A stretch of 64,000 bases of DNA, taken from Flavobacterium sp. 1355 (GTDB lineage: Bacteria; Bacteroidota; Bacteroidia; Flavobacteriales; Flavobacteriaceae). Below the pieces are notes generated by a model that had not been told where the DNA came from, searched no databases, and saw nothing but the letters and a program-made list of their open reading frames with translations. The translations under genes were made by a program, and so were the position numbers. Below are positions 1-8,839 of the stretch, one piece after another. Within the stretch, counting starts at the first letter, position 1; each line of letters starts with the position of its first letter. The DNA is taken from NCBI RefSeq assembly GCF_017833415.1, contig NZ_JAFICC010000012.1, positions 62,001 to 126,000 on the forward strand, in the 5' to 3' direction.

Positions 1-173
1 TCTGCTAAATTAGGAACATCTTCCTGCCAAAGATAATACTGATTCAGCCCTTTCCAGATAAAATCATTTACCTGTAAGTCTGCCGGAGACTCAACATCAT
101 CCTGATCCTCACAAGATTGAAAGGAAAAAGCAAGTAGAATTAATAATAGTAAACTTCTTAATATTGTTTTCAT
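1..173 (-). CDS. S41 family peptidase lipoprotein, 5' end only
   Basis: The reverse strand opens with ATG at 171-173 and stays open to the window edge, giving about 57 residues. They begin with a signal peptide ending in a lipobox-like FSFQSC, followed by an acidic EDQDD stretch typical of an outer-membrane-tethered lipoprotein. The following VNDFIWKGLNQYYLWQ segment resembles the N-terminus of Bacteroidota C-terminal-processing (S41) peptidases. The catalytic domain lies outside the window, so the family call rests on this short stretch alone. Confidence 0.6.
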   Translation of the reverse strand, partial: MKTILRSLLLLILLAFSFQSCEDQDDVESPADLQVNDFIWKGLNQYYLWQEDVPNLA

Positions 174-298
174 AAAATAGATATTATAAAAGTATTAACG
201 TAAAAATACTACCTTTAGTTTTAACAATTATAAGTTTATTAGAATTATTTTAAATAAATTTTACAACTTGCCTGTAACAAAAATAATTGTGTCTCGTC

Positions 299-328
299 TT
301 GCTTATATAAACTAATTTATAATGTTTG
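299..328 (+). promoter_or_regulatory. candidate promoter of the ECF sigma operon
   Basis: TTG at 299-301 is followed after 19 bases by AATGTTTG at 321-328, one mismatch from the Bacteroidota -7 box TAnnTTTG. The spacing equals that of the perfect promoters elsewhere in this window. A transcript would have a leader of about 85 nt before the sigma gene. Confidence 0.4.
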
Positions 329-417
329 ATTAACACGATAAAGTTTTTATAAAAAATACTAAATCGCCATACATTATAAATAGTTTATAAACCAACCAAA
401 AACCAAAAAAACCACAC

Positions 418-927
418 ATGAATCAAATTGTGTTTATAGAATTAATTAATCCTTTTAAAGACAAAGTTTTTCGTCTGGCAAAAAGATTGCTTACCAGTAC
501 AGAAGAGGCCGAGGATGCAACTCAGGAAGTGATGGTTAAATTATGGAATAAAAAAGAAAATTTAGAATCTTATACCAGCGTTGAGGCACTGGCGATGACA
601 ATGACCAAAAATTATTGCCTCGATCAGTTAAAATCTAAAAGAGCAGGAAATCTACAAATTGTACATAACAATTTTACAGACAGGCATCCACAATTGGATA
701 AAAAACTGGAAGATGCAGATAGTCTGGAATGGGTAGAAAAAATAATTGGCGAGTTGCCAGAACAATTACAAATATTAATTCAGTTACGCGATGTTGAACA
801 ATATGAATTTGATGAGATTGCGAAAATTGTCAACATGAATGAAACCGCTATCCGGGTAGCGCTTTCGAGAGCGAGAAAAAAAATTAGAGAATCAATGCTT
901 AATACACACCGTTATGGAATTAAATAG
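418..927 (+). CDS. ECF-type RNA polymerase sigma factor
   Basis: A 169-residue sigma-70 family protein. Region 2 spans about residues 12-75, with the -10-binding helix around ATQEVMVKLW. Region 4 spans about residues 105-158, with a helix-turn-helix ending in the typical VALSRARKKIRE. It has only regions 2 and 4, the usual build of ECF factors. Its stop overlaps the start of the next gene by 14 bases, so the two are probably translationally coupled, as sigma and anti-sigma pairs often are. The two following DUF4252 genes are probably in the same operon. Confidence 0.9.
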   Translation: MNQIVFIELINPFKDKVFRLAKRLLTSTEEAEDATQEVMVKLWNKKENLESYTSVEALAMTMTKNYCLDQLKSKRAGNLQIVHNNFTDRHPQLDKKLEDADSLEWVEKIIGELPEQLQILIQLRDVEQYEFDEIAKIVNMNETAIRVALSRARKKIRESMLNTHRYGIK

Positions 928-1372
928 AATAGAAAATATAATAGAAAAATACTTTCAGGGAGAAACCACTATTGCAGAAGAAAAAGAATTAAAAGCATAT
1001 TTTTCTTCGCCGGATGTTGCGCAGCATTTGGAGCAGTATAAACCAATGTTTGGTTATTTCTCTCAGGTAAAAGAACAAAAATCGACGCAGGAGATACCAC
1101 TACAATCTAAGAAACGTAATGTGGCGTGGTTATCAATTGCAGCTTCTGTTGTTGTTTTACTGGGAATTGGAACCTTTATGTATGTGAGCGAAAAAAATGC
1201 ACCTCCGGTTGTAGCGCAATCAGAATTAGGAACCTATGACAATCCTGAAGAAGCTCTCGCAGCAACGCAAAAAGCTTTGGCTATGTTGTCAAACAATGTG
1301 AATGTAGGTATAGAAAGTGTACAATACATTCAGGAATACGAACAATCAAAAAACAAAATCTTCAAACAATAA
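914..1372 (+). CDS. probable membrane anti-sigma factor
   Basis: A 152-residue protein with a soluble N-terminus (about 1-68), one hydrophobic segment at about 71-91 (AWLSIAASVVVLLGIGTFMY) and a C-terminal part outside the inner membrane. The N-terminal ENIIEKYFQGETTIAEE resembles the start of many Flavobacterium proteins encoded next to ECF sigma genes. It overlaps the sigma gene by 14 bases. Membrane topology and position argue for an anti-sigma role. No classical zinc-binding HxxxCxxC motif is present, so the role is inferred from context. Confidence 0.65.
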   Translation: MELNRIENIIEKYFQGETTIAEEKELKAYFSSPDVAQHLEQYKPMFGYFSQVKEQKSTQEIPLQSKKRNVAWLSIAASVVVLLGIGTFMYVSEKNAPPVVAQSELGTYDNPEEALAATQKALAMLSNNVNVGIESVQYIQEYEQSKNKIFKQ

Positions 1373-1387
1373 TTAAAATTCAATACA

Positions 1388-1915
1388 ATGAAAAATTTCA
1401 TCATAACAATAGTTTTCGCATTTGTAAGTACTGCTTTTTATGCACAAGGTGCTTTTGACAAATATGACGGTCAAGACGATGTAACCTCAGTAATCGTAAA
1501 CAAAAAAATGTTCGATTTAATGAGTAAGGTAAAAGTTGATGCTTCTGATAAGGAAATGCAGCAATATATTAACCTGATCAAAAAATTAGACTACCTAAAA
1601 GTCTTTACCACAAAAAACCCAAAGATTGAAGCTGATATGAAAGCTTCTGCTGACAAATATGTCAAATCTTCAGGATTAGAAGAATTAATGCGGGTAAGCG
1701 ACAGTGGCAGAAACGTAAGAATCTCTGTAAAATCTGGTGCTACAGACTCTCAGGTAAAAGAATTACTGATGTTTATTGACGGAGCTAAAAACAACGAAAG
1801 TGTTTTATTGTCATTAACGGGGAATTTTGATATCAATGAAATCTCTGTCCTGACAGACAAAATGCAGCTTCCTGGCGGTTCTGACTTAAAAAAAGCTTCT
1901 AAAAGCAAAAAATAA
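1388..1915 (+). CDS. DUF4252 domain secreted protein
   Basis: A 175-residue protein with a clear N-terminal signal peptide ending at FYAQ (about residue 20). The rest matches the pattern of DUF4252 proteins: a repeated Lys/Asp-rich helical fold with LEELMRVSDSGRNVRISVK and a C-terminal basic tail. The family has no known biochemical function. It starts 15 bases after the anti-sigma gene and ends one base before the next start, so it is in the sigma operon and may be a target or sensor of that system. Confidence 0.8.
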   Translation: MKNFIITIVFAFVSTAFYAQGAFDKYDGQDDVTSVIVNKKMFDLMSKVKVDASDKEMQQYINLIKKLDYLKVFTTKNPKIEADMKASADKYVKSSGLEELMRVSDSGRNVRISVKSGATDSQVKELLMFIDGAKNNESVLLSLTGNFDINEISVLTDKMQLPGGSDLKKASKSKK

Positions 1916-1916
1916 G

Positions 1917-2456
1917 ATGAAAATCAGCGTCTTTACCTCAGCCATATTAGCTTTATTAACTTTAATAAGTTGTGAATCTAAACCTTCTCTGCAAAAATAT
2001 TTTGTAGAGAATACAGAGAACAAAAATTTTATAGCTCTTGATGTTTCGCCTTCGATCTTAAACTTAGAGAAAACAAAGTTATCTGCCGAGCAAACAAAAG
2101 CGGTTAACTCTTTTGACAAAATGAATATCCTTGCATTTAAAGCGAATGCAACAAATGAAAAGGAATTTGAAATTGAAAGAGCCAAAGTCAAAGCAATTTT
2201 GAAAGATCCCAAATATCAGGAATTAATGAAATTTGGCTCAGGAAAAGAAGGCGCATCGATAAGTTATGTTGGTACAGACGAAAACATCGAGGAGTTTGTA
2301 GTCTTTGCCAATAAAAAAGAAAATGGTTTTGCTGTTGTACGCGTTTTGGGAAAAGACATGAACCCAAATAACATTATGACTCTAATGAGTGTTTTAAAAG
2401 AATCTAAAATTGACATGGAACAGCTAAAACCTTTGCAGCAACTGATTCAAAAATAA
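1917..2456 (+). CDS. DUF4252 domain lipoprotein
   Basis: A 179-residue paralogue of the preceding protein. It carries a lipobox (LTLISC, Cys19) instead of a plain signal peptide, so it is expected to be membrane anchored. The start lies one base after the stop of the previous gene. Similar spacing of Lys-rich helices and the segment ELMKFGSGKEGASISY support DUF4252. It is the last gene of the sigma operon, followed by a terminator hairpin. Confidence 0.78.
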   Translation: MKISVFTSAILALLTLISCESKPSLQKYFVENTENKNFIALDVSPSILNLEKTKLSAEQTKAVNSFDKMNILAFKANATNEKEFEIERAKVKAILKDPKYQELMKFGSGKEGASISYVGTDENIEEFVVFANKKENGFAVVRVLGKDMNPNNIMTLMSVLKESKIDMEQLKPLQQLIQK

Positions 2457-2465
2457 TCTTACTTT

Positions 2466-2500
2466 CAAAAAAAGTCTCATAACTGAGGCTTTTTTTTATT
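2466..2500 (+). terminator. terminator of the sigma/DUF4252 operon
   Basis: AAGTCTC and GAGGCTT form a short stem (one G-T pair) around ATAACT and are followed by eight T residues, ten bases after the DUF4252 stop codon. Confidence 0.7.
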
Positions 2501-2761
2501 TTTAATCGTATCGAAATCACAACTAAAATAAAGTAAACCTCTTAGTCAGAACTCCTCATTTTACACTACTTTTCGTCTTGTTTTTTTCTAAATGCACATA
2601 ATAAAAGCTAAACAACCTGAGAAATATTTTAAGCTTTTGGTTTACATTCAGCACAAAATTAAATCAAGTTTATTCCTACTTATTTTGATTTTGATGTTAA
2701 ATGAATTTAATTACTTTTACATCATTCATTTATTGAATACCAAAAACCTAAATAATAAAAC
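2501..2761. other. intergenic stretch with one weak promoter candidate
   Basis: This AT-rich gap holds no convincing coding region. The only signal seen is TTG at 2691-2693, 18 bases ahead of TACTTTTA at 2712-2719 (one mismatch from TAnnTTTG). It could drive the YiaA-like gene with a leader of about 37 nt. Confidence 0.4.
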
Positions 2762-3160
2762 ATGATACAAAAAACATCAAATGCCTTTATAGCGGCATCA
2801 TGGGTAGCTCTTGGAGCAGGAACAGTAGGATTTATAATTGGACTTGCCAGAGCTGAAATGCTGTTAAACGAAAAAGGATATTATTTTACTGTTCTAATGT
2901 TCGGTCTTTTTGCTGTAGTTTCATTGCAAAAAAGCGTGAGAGACAGAATTGAAAAACTACCTGTTACCGATATTTACTACGGAATCTGCTGGTTTGGAAC
3001 ACTTTTATCTATAGTTCTTTTAGTTATAGGATTATGGAATGCAACGATCTTGCCAAGCGAAAAAGGTTTTTATGCATTTGCTTTTCTGTTAGCTTTGTTC
3101 GGCGCTATTTCAGTACAAAAGAATACCAGAGATAATATGTCATTTGGACAAAATGAATAA
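2762..3160 (+). CDS. YiaA/YiaB-family inner membrane protein
   Basis: A 132-residue protein made of two similar halves, each with two hydrophobic helices. Both halves end in a matching motif: VVSLQKSVRD in the first and AISVQKNTRD in the second. This duplicated layout and the GYYFTVLMFGLFA signature match the YiaA/YiaB family of small inner-membrane proteins, whose function is unknown. It stands alone between two terminators. Confidence 0.85.
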   Translation: MIQKTSNAFIAASWVALGAGTVGFIIGLARAEMLLNEKGYYFTVLMFGLFAVVSLQKSVRDRIEKLPVTDIYYGICWFGTLLSIVLLVIGLWNATILPSEKGFYAFAFLLALFGAISVQKNTRDNMSFGQNE

Positions 3161-3181
3161 TTTATAATATCCAAATTCTAG

Positions 3182-3212
3182 AAAAAGCTCCAAGTGATTG
3201 GAGCTTTTTTTA
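3182..3212 (+). terminator. terminator after the YiaA-like gene
   Basis: AAAAAGCTCCAA pairs with TTGGAGCTTTTTT around a GTGA loop, giving a strong hairpin with a T tract about 20 bases after the stop codon. Confidence 0.9.
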
Positions 3213-3472
3213 TTTTAATGTGGATGAACTGCTACCAAAAACTAACATTATTTTGGAGTTTTTACTAAAGGAGATCGAAAGTCAATTAAGAAAAAACATA
3301 AAAATTTCAAAGCCTGAATGGACTTTAACAAAAATAATAACACTTTAATAGTTAAAAAAATAAATATTTACTTATTTATTTTTAAAGCCTCTAGATAAAT
3401 GTATGAATTTATTTATTATTTTTAATGCGATTAAAAAAGAATAAATCATGTATTAACTTAACCATTTAAATT
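3213..3472. other. intergenic stretch, no gene seen
   Basis: This AT-rich gap has no credible open frame, hairpin or RNA gene. It presumably carries the promoter of the following metalloprotease gene, but no clear TTG...TAnnTTTG pair was found. Confidence 0.4.
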
Positions 3473-5059
3473 ATGAAAAAAAAATTACTCTTATTCCTTC
3501 TTTTCAGTATCAATTCTTATGTTTACAGTCAGGAAGTCTGTGGAACTTCTACAATTGCTCCTGCCTCTGCTTCTAAAAAGACATTTACAGCTTCAGAACT
3601 TGCTGCTGCACAAGATGCTTCTTATTGCATCAATGTTTACTTTCATATTGTAAGGGACAATTATGGAAACGGCGGAATTCAGGTAAATCAGTTGCCAAGT
3701 ATAATTAACAACCTGAATCAATTTTACAATTCACATAATATCTATTTTGTGAATGCTGGTTATGACTTTATTAATAACACAAATTATCAACAAATAGATA
3801 ATAAAACAGAATCAGAAAACCTTGCCCAGACTAATAATCAATCAAATTCAATAAATTATTATATCGTTGATACATTATGGAACGTATCAAATGGATTTAT
3901 AACAGGAACTGCAATCAATATTCCTTCGAACAGATTAGTAATCAGAAAAGATTATGCACTGTCACCAACTTCACCTCATGAGATTGGACATTGTTTAAAT
4001 CTACATCATACTTTTTATGGAACAGTGGGAAATGATGATGGATGCGTTGAAGCAATTCCACGTACTAATTGTGATTATTGTGGTGATGAGGTTTGCGACA
4101 CACCGGCAGATAATGGTAATTACAGTTACAATGGATACAGTCCTGATCTAACAAATATAATGTCATATTATTCTCCTAGAGATCATTTTACTCCAGGGCA
4201 GGGATTTAGAATGAGAACCGCAATCAACAGTTTTCAGCTCTTACGAAACACAATTAGCAATAGCTGTGCAGTGCCGACACTCACTGGCAGCGCACAATTT
4301 TGCAGTAATACACAAGGGAGCACTTACACATTACAAAACGGAGGAAGTTCTGTTGCCTGGCAAGTTTCACCTAATCTACAAATTGTATCCTCAAACAATA
4401 GTAGTATAACAGTAAAACCCTTAGATTCATGGGTTGTTAGTGAAGCTGGATATATTGATGCTATACTTCCCTATCAAACTATAAGAGATAGCGTTTGGAT
4501 AGGCGTTCCATATATAAATTATGGTAATGAAGATTTAACGATGTGTCGGGATAGCAACACTACAGAAAACAATTTTTTTAGAGCTAGTATAAAAGGTCAG
4601 GATATGTATACAACCTGGCAGATAGAAAGTATTACAGATAATCATTATGCAACTATGCAAGGTGATGAAATTTTAATTTCCCTTAATTTTGCACCGCCAT
4701 TCAATTATGTAGCTTTTAAGGTGAGAGCCAGCAATAGCTGTGGTTTTTCTGAATGGCTTCAATATTATATTGCCGTCATCAGTTCTTGCGAAAATGGAGG
4801 ATCAAATAGTTTTGTAGTATCCCCCAACCCAGTCTCTACAGTTTTAAATATTCAGGAAAATCAAGAATCATCTTTACAAAAAAAATCTGGTAATGAAGTT
4901 TTAGAATTAAAATTATATGATGATACAGGGAGTTTAAAAACAGAACGAAAAACCAATAAAGTTTCCGGACTTGATATGTCCAATTTAAAAAATGGCCATT
5001 ACTTTTTACAAATAAGGAAAAATGGAAAATTAGAAACACATAAAATTATTAAAAATTAA
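3473..5059 (+). CDS. secreted M43-like zinc metalloprotease with T9SS sorting domain
   Basis: A 528-residue protein with a signal peptide (cleavage near residue 19, YVYSQ). The active site is HEIGHCLNLHH at residues 169-179: zinc ligands His169, His173 and His179 and catalytic Glu170. It is followed by NIMSYYSP, a Met-turn as in pappalysin-like M43 proteases. The usual Gly of HExxHxxGxxH is Asn176 here. The middle part looks like beta-rich domains. The last ~80 residues (SFVVSPNPVSTVLNIQ ... GHYFLQIRKNGK) are a type A T9SS C-terminal signal, so it should be exported across the outer membrane and cell-attached or released. It appears to be a single-gene unit with its own terminator. Confidence 0.85.
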   Translation: MKKKLLLFLLFSINSYVYSQEVCGTSTIAPASASKKTFTASELAAAQDASYCINVYFHIVRDNYGNGGIQVNQLPSIINNLNQFYNSHNIYFVNAGYDFINNTNYQQIDNKTESENLAQTNNQSNSINYYIVDTLWNVSNGFITGTAINIPSNRLVIRKDYALSPTSPHEIGHCLNLHHTFYGTVGNDDGCVEAIPRTNCDYCGDEVCDTPADNGNYSYNGYSPDLTNIMSYYSPRDHFTPGQGFRMRTAINSFQLLRNTISNSCAVPTLTGSAQFCSNTQGSTYTLQNGGSSVAWQVSPNLQIVSSNNSSITVKPLDSWVVSEAGYIDAILPYQTIRDSVWIGVPYINYGNEDLTMCRDSNTTENNFFRASIKGQDMYTTWQIESITDNHYATMQGDEILISLNFAPPFNYVAFKVRASNSCGFSEWLQYYIAVISSCENGGSNSFVVSPNPVSTVLNIQENQESSLQKKSGNEVLELKLYDDTGSLKTERKTNKVSGLDMSNLKNGHYFLQIRKNGKLETHKIIKN

Positions 5060-5106
5060 TTATGCTTAAACAATACATTTAGAATTTAGAATTTAAAAAA
5101 TTAACT

Positions 5107-5134
5107 AAGAAGCTCCAGTAATGGAGCTTTTTTA
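5107..5134 (+). terminator. terminator after the M43-like protease
   Basis: AAGCTCCA and TGGAGCTT form the stem around GTAA, followed by a T tract. Confidence 0.85.
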
Positions 5135-5190
5135 GCTAATTTCCAATTATTATTATCTTTATTTTAATCTCAAAACCTGTTATTATTTTT

Positions 5191-5198
5191 TACATTTG
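5191..5198 (+). promoter_or_regulatory. -7 promoter box of the DUF6252-like lipoprotein gene
   Basis: TACATTTG matches TAnnTTTG exactly and lies 23 bases before the start codon. No good TTG -33 element is visible at the expected distance. Confidence 0.45.
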
Positions 5199-5221
5199 GC
5201 GCTTAATAAAAATCCAAAACA

Positions 5222-5767
5222 ATGAAAACACCAAAAATCCTATTTCTTTTTTTACTTCTGGCTTTAAACAGCTGTTCAAGCGACAGTGGCTCCCCAAATG
5301 ATGAGCCCGAAACATCAAAAGTTGCAATGACTGCAAAAGTTGACGGAACTTTGTGGCAAATGAATAATCCGTTTGGCTCAGATTATGCTACAAAAACATT
5401 ATTTGAAATGTATCCGGCAGAAGAATATATTCTTTTACAAGGAAGAAACACTACTTTTATAGATGAAATTAGGCTTTACATTAAGAGAAGCGATCTAAAA
5501 GTTGGAACATATCCTATAACAAAAAATACATTTGATGCATCTAAAACACAAGTTGAAATCTCATTCAACAGTAAAGGAAAAAGTCAATATCCTGTTAATG
5601 GTTCATTATCAATTACAGCAATTGACTTAAATGCTAAAAAAGTAACCGGAACATTTTCGTTTAATTGTGTAGATGATGATGACGAACCAATTAGCGATAC
5701 TAACCCTATCACAACAAAAGTAACCGAAGGCGCTTTTAGTTATAGATATGATACAGGACAGGAATAA
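5222..5767 (+). CDS. DUF6252-like lipoprotein
   Basis: A 181-residue protein with a lipobox signal (LLLALNSC, Cys18) and a short Ser/Asp/Glu-rich linker. The body is beta-rich: it opens with MTAKVDGTLWQMNN and ends with VTGTFSFNCVDDDDEPIS ... VTEGAFSYRY. The pattern of a small beta-sandwich with a TAKVDGxxW start is typical of Bacteroidota DUF6252 lipoproteins of unknown function. It is flanked by terminators on both sides, so it is monocistronic. The family name is from memory of the pattern. Confidence 0.65.
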   Translation: MKTPKILFLFLLLALNSCSSDSGSPNDEPETSKVAMTAKVDGTLWQMNNPFGSDYATKTLFEMYPAEEYILLQGRNTTFIDEIRLYIKRSDLKVGTYPITKNTFDASKTQVEISFNSKGKSQYPVNGSLSITAIDLNAKKVTGTFSFNCVDDDDEPISDTNPITTKVTEGAFSYRYDTGQE

Positions 5768-5783
5768 TCCTGAATATTTCCAT

Positions 5784-5820
5784 ATAAAAAAAGCTCCATA
5801 ATCATATGGAGCTTTTTTGT
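5784..5820. terminator. bidirectional terminator between the lipoprotein gene and carB
   Basis: AAAAAAGCTCCATA and TATGGAGCTTTTTT flank ATCA between two convergent genes. The A tract on one side and the T tract on the other let it work on both strands. Confidence 0.85.
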
Positions 5821-5838
5821 TATCAGGGTTTGAGGTTC

Positions 5839-8694
5839 TTATTTACTCAAATACATTTTTCTTCTAGAGTATAATTCATAGAATTGATCGTCTTTTAAGT
5901 CATCAATAAACAAGATGCTTTCTCCTGTAGACTTCATTTCCGGTCCTAATGCTTTGTTTACATTCGGAAATTTACTGAAAGAGAAAACCGGCTGTTTGAT
6001 TGCATATCCTTTTAATTGCGGATTAAAATCAAAGTCAGTTACTTTATTGTGACCCAACATTACTTTTGTTGCGTAGTTTACATAAGGTTCTCCGTAAGCT
6101 TTTGCGATGAACGGAACTGTTCTTGAAGCTCTAGGGTTTGCCTCAATTATGTAAACTGTATCATCTTTAATTGCAAACTGAATATTGATTAAACCTACCG
6201 TTTTTAAAGCTCTTGCAATTTTATGAGTATGATCTTTAATTTGCTGCATTACAAACTCTCCTAAGTTAAAAGGAGGCAATGTTGCGTTACTATCTCCAGA
6301 GTGAACTCCACAAGGCTCAATGTGCTCCATAATTCCGATAATGTATACATTTCCGTCAGCATCACAGATTGCATCAGCCTCAGCTTCGATTGCCCCGGCC
6401 AAATAGTGATCCAGAAGCAATTTGTTTCCAGGAATTGTTTTTAACAAATCGATTACATGCTCTTCAAGCTCTTTTTTGTTGATTACAATTTTCATTCCCT
6501 GACCACCTAATACATAAGAAGGACGAATCAAAAGCGGAAAATCTAAAGTATCTGCCAAAGTCGAAGCTTCGTCTGCCGTTTCAGCGATTCCGAATCTTGG
6601 GAAAGGAATATTTAATTCTGTCAATAAATCTGAGAAACGTCCTCTGTCTTCTGCTAAGTCAAGTGCATCAAAACTGGTTCCGATGATTTTTACACCGTAT
6701 TTAGATAATTTATCTGCTAATTTAAGTGCCGTCTGACCACCAAGCTGAACGATTACACCTTCTGGTTTTTCGTGCTGAATAATGTCATAAATATGCTCCC
6801 AGAAAACCGGTTCGAAGTATAATTTATCAGCCGTATCAAAATCTGTCGAAACAGTTTCCGGATTACAGTTAATCATGATGGTTTCATAACCACATTCTTT
6901 TGCTGCTAGAACTCCGTGCACACAAGAATAATCAAACTCAATTCCCTGACCAATTCTGTTTGGTCCTGAACCCAGAACGATAACTTTCTTTTTGTCTGTC
7001 ACGATACTTTCGTTATCCACATAACGCTCTCCATTTACTTTTTCGATTTCTGCCTCAAAAGTTGAGTAGTAATAAGGTGTTTTAGCTTTGAATTCTGCTG
7101 CACAAGTATCAACCAGTTTAAACACACGGTTGACGTTCATGTCCATACGCAAAGTGTGAACTTCACTTTCCAGACAATTCATCATGTGCGCCAATTGTCT
7201 GTCGGCAAAACCTTTTTGTTTTGCTTCCAGCAATAATTCTTTAGGAAGATTAGTAACTTTATAGTTTGAAATTTCTTTCTCCAAAACATACAGCTCTTCG
7301 TATTGTTTTAAGAACCACATATCGATTCTTGTAATTTCATGAATTCTGCTCAACGGAATTCCCATTGCAATGGCATCATAAATTACAAAAACTCTATCCC
7401 AGCTTGCGTAAGTAAGTTTCTCGATAATTTGTTCGTAATCTTTGTATCCTTTTCCGTCTGCCCCTAAACCATTTCTCTTAATTTCCAAAGATTGTGTGGC
7501 TTTGTGAAGTGCTTCCTGAAAAGAACGCCCGATTCCCATCACCTCACCTACAGATTTCATCTGAAGACCTAAAGTTCTGTCAGATCCTTCAAATTTATCG
7601 AAGTTCCAACGTGGTATTTTTACGATTACATAATCTAAAGTTGGTTCAAAAAGAGCCGAAGTAGATTTTGTAATTTGATTTTGCAATTCATCTAAGTTGT
7701 ATCCTAAAGCGAGTTTAGAAGCAATTTTTGCAATTGGATAACCCGTTGCTTTTGATGCTAATGCAGAAGAACGAGATACACGAGGGTTAATCTCGATCGC
7801 TACGATATCTTCTTTATCGTCTGGAGAAACTGCAAATTGTACGTTACATCCTCCCGCAAAATTTCCGATACTTCTCATCATTAAGATGGCGTAGTCACGT
7901 AATTTCTGGAAAGTAGTATCAGACAAAGTCATTGCCGGTGCTACTGTAATCGAATCTCCTGTGTGGATCCCCATTGGGTCCATATTTTCAATCGAACAAA
8001 TGATAACAACATTGTCGTTTTTATCTCTTAAAAGCTCTAATTCGTATTCTTTCCATCCCATCAAAGCTTTGTCGATCAAAACTTCGTGAATTGGAGAAGC
8101 TTCAAGACCTCTTGTTAAAAGCTCATCAAAATCTTCTTTTTTATAAACAACTGCTGCTCCGGTTCCTCCAAGTGTAAACGATGGACGAATTACTAATGGA
8201 AAACCAAATTCCTGAGCAATTTCTTTTCCTTCTAAGTAAGAAGTAGCTGTTTTTGCAGGTGCAGTTGGCACATTTATTCTCTCTAAAAGCTGTTTAAACT
8301 GTTCTCTGTCTTCTGTAATATTAATCGCGTTTACATCAACTCCAATTAATCTTACTCCGAAATCCTGCCAAATTCCTTTTTCTTCAGCTTCCAGACACAA
8401 ATTCAAAGCCGTTTGTCCTCCCATTGTTGGCAACACCGCATCAATTTGTGGATGTTCCTTCAGAATTTCAATAATCGATTTTGTAGTTAATGGTTTCAAA
8501 TAAACATGATCGGCCATAGTTGGGTCGGTCATAATCGTCGCTGGGTTTGAGTTTATCAAGATAACCTCAATTCCTTCTTCACGAATCGAGCGCGCAGACT
8601 GAGATCCCGCATAATCGAATTCGCAAGCTTGACCAATAACAATAGGTCCTGAACCTATAATTAAAACTGATTTTATTGATGTGTCTTTAGGCAT
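5839..8694 (-). CDS. carB: carbamoyl-phosphate synthase large subunit
   Basis: A 951-residue CarB that makes carbamoyl phosphate from bicarbonate, glutamine-derived ammonia and 2 ATP, for pyrimidine and arginine synthesis. The N-terminal half starts with SVLIIGSGPIVIGQACEFDYAG and carries the carboxyphosphate ATP-grasp domain. The second half repeats it with KVIVLGSGPNRIGQGIEFDYSCVH. Glycine-rich ATP-grasp motifs (RPSFTLGG, RPSYVLGGQGM) are present in both halves. The protein ends shortly after LGPEMKSTGE, about 120 residues before the end of enterobacterial CarB, so the C-terminal MGS-like allosteric domain is absent. carA is not next to it. It is transcribed alone, toward a shared terminator. 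Confidence 0.97.
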   Translation of the reverse strand: MPKDTSIKSVLIIGSGPIVIGQACEFDYAGSQSARSIREEGIEVILINSNPATIMTDPTMADHVYLKPLTTKSIIEILKEHPQIDAVLPTMGGQTALNLCLEAEEKGIWQDFGVRLIGVDVNAINITEDREQFKQLLERINVPTAPAKTATSYLEGKEIAQEFGFPLVIRPSFTLGGTGAAVVYKKEDFDELLTRGLEASPIHEVLIDKALMGWKEYELELLRDKNDNVVIICSIENMDPMGIHTGDSITVAPAMTLSDTTFQKLRDYAILMMRSIGNFAGGCNVQFAVSPDDKEDIVAIEINPRVSRSSALASKATGYPIAKIASKLALGYNLDELQNQITKSTSALFEPTLDYVIVKIPRWNFDKFEGSDRTLGLQMKSVGEVMGIGRSFQEALHKATQSLEIKRNGLGADGKGYKDYEQIIEKLTYASWDRVFVIYDAIAMGIPLSRIHEITRIDMWFLKQYEELYVLEKEISNYKVTNLPKELLLEAKQKGFADRQLAHMMNCLESEVHTLRMDMNVNRVFKLVDTCAAEFKAKTPYYYSTFEAEIEKVNGERYVDNESIVTDKKKVIVLGSGPNRIGQGIEFDYSCVHGVLAAKECGYETIMINCNPETVSTDFDTADKLYFEPVFWEHIYDIIQHEKPEGVIVQLGGQTALKLADKLSKYGVKIIGTSFDALDLAEDRGRFSDLLTELNIPFPRFGIAETADEASTLADTLDFPLLIRPSYVLGGQGMKIVINKKELEEHVIDLLKTIPGNKLLLDHYLAGAIEAEADAICDADGNVYIIGIMEHIEPCGVHSGDSNATLPPFNLGEFVMQQIKDHTHKIARALKTVGLINIQFAIKDDTVYIIEANPRASRTVPFIAKAYGEPYVNYATKVMLGHNKVTDFDFNPQLKGYAIKQPVFSFSKFPNVNKALGPEMKSTGESILFIDDLKDDQFYELYSRRKMYLSK

Positions 8695-8785
8695 TTTGTA
8701 TGTATTGTGTAGTTACTTAAGATTTTAAAAAACGTTTCTAGTGGGCTATAAACTAGAATGTTGAGAAAATTTTTACCGACAAGGT

Positions 8786-8820
8786 ATAAAAAAAGGCGAT
8801 ACTAAAAAAGTAATCGCCTT
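8786..8820 (-). terminator. terminator of rpmH
   Basis: On the reverse strand GGCGATTAC pairs with GTATCGCC (one bulged base) around a short T/A loop, followed by seven T. It lies just downstream of the rpmH stop. Confidence 0.85.
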
Positions 8821-8839
8821 ATGTATGTTTATACAAACA

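Noticed and set aside
1886..2212. Minus-strand open frame opposite the second DUF4252 gene
   Set aside because: It lies wholly opposite a well-supported gene and has no family features.
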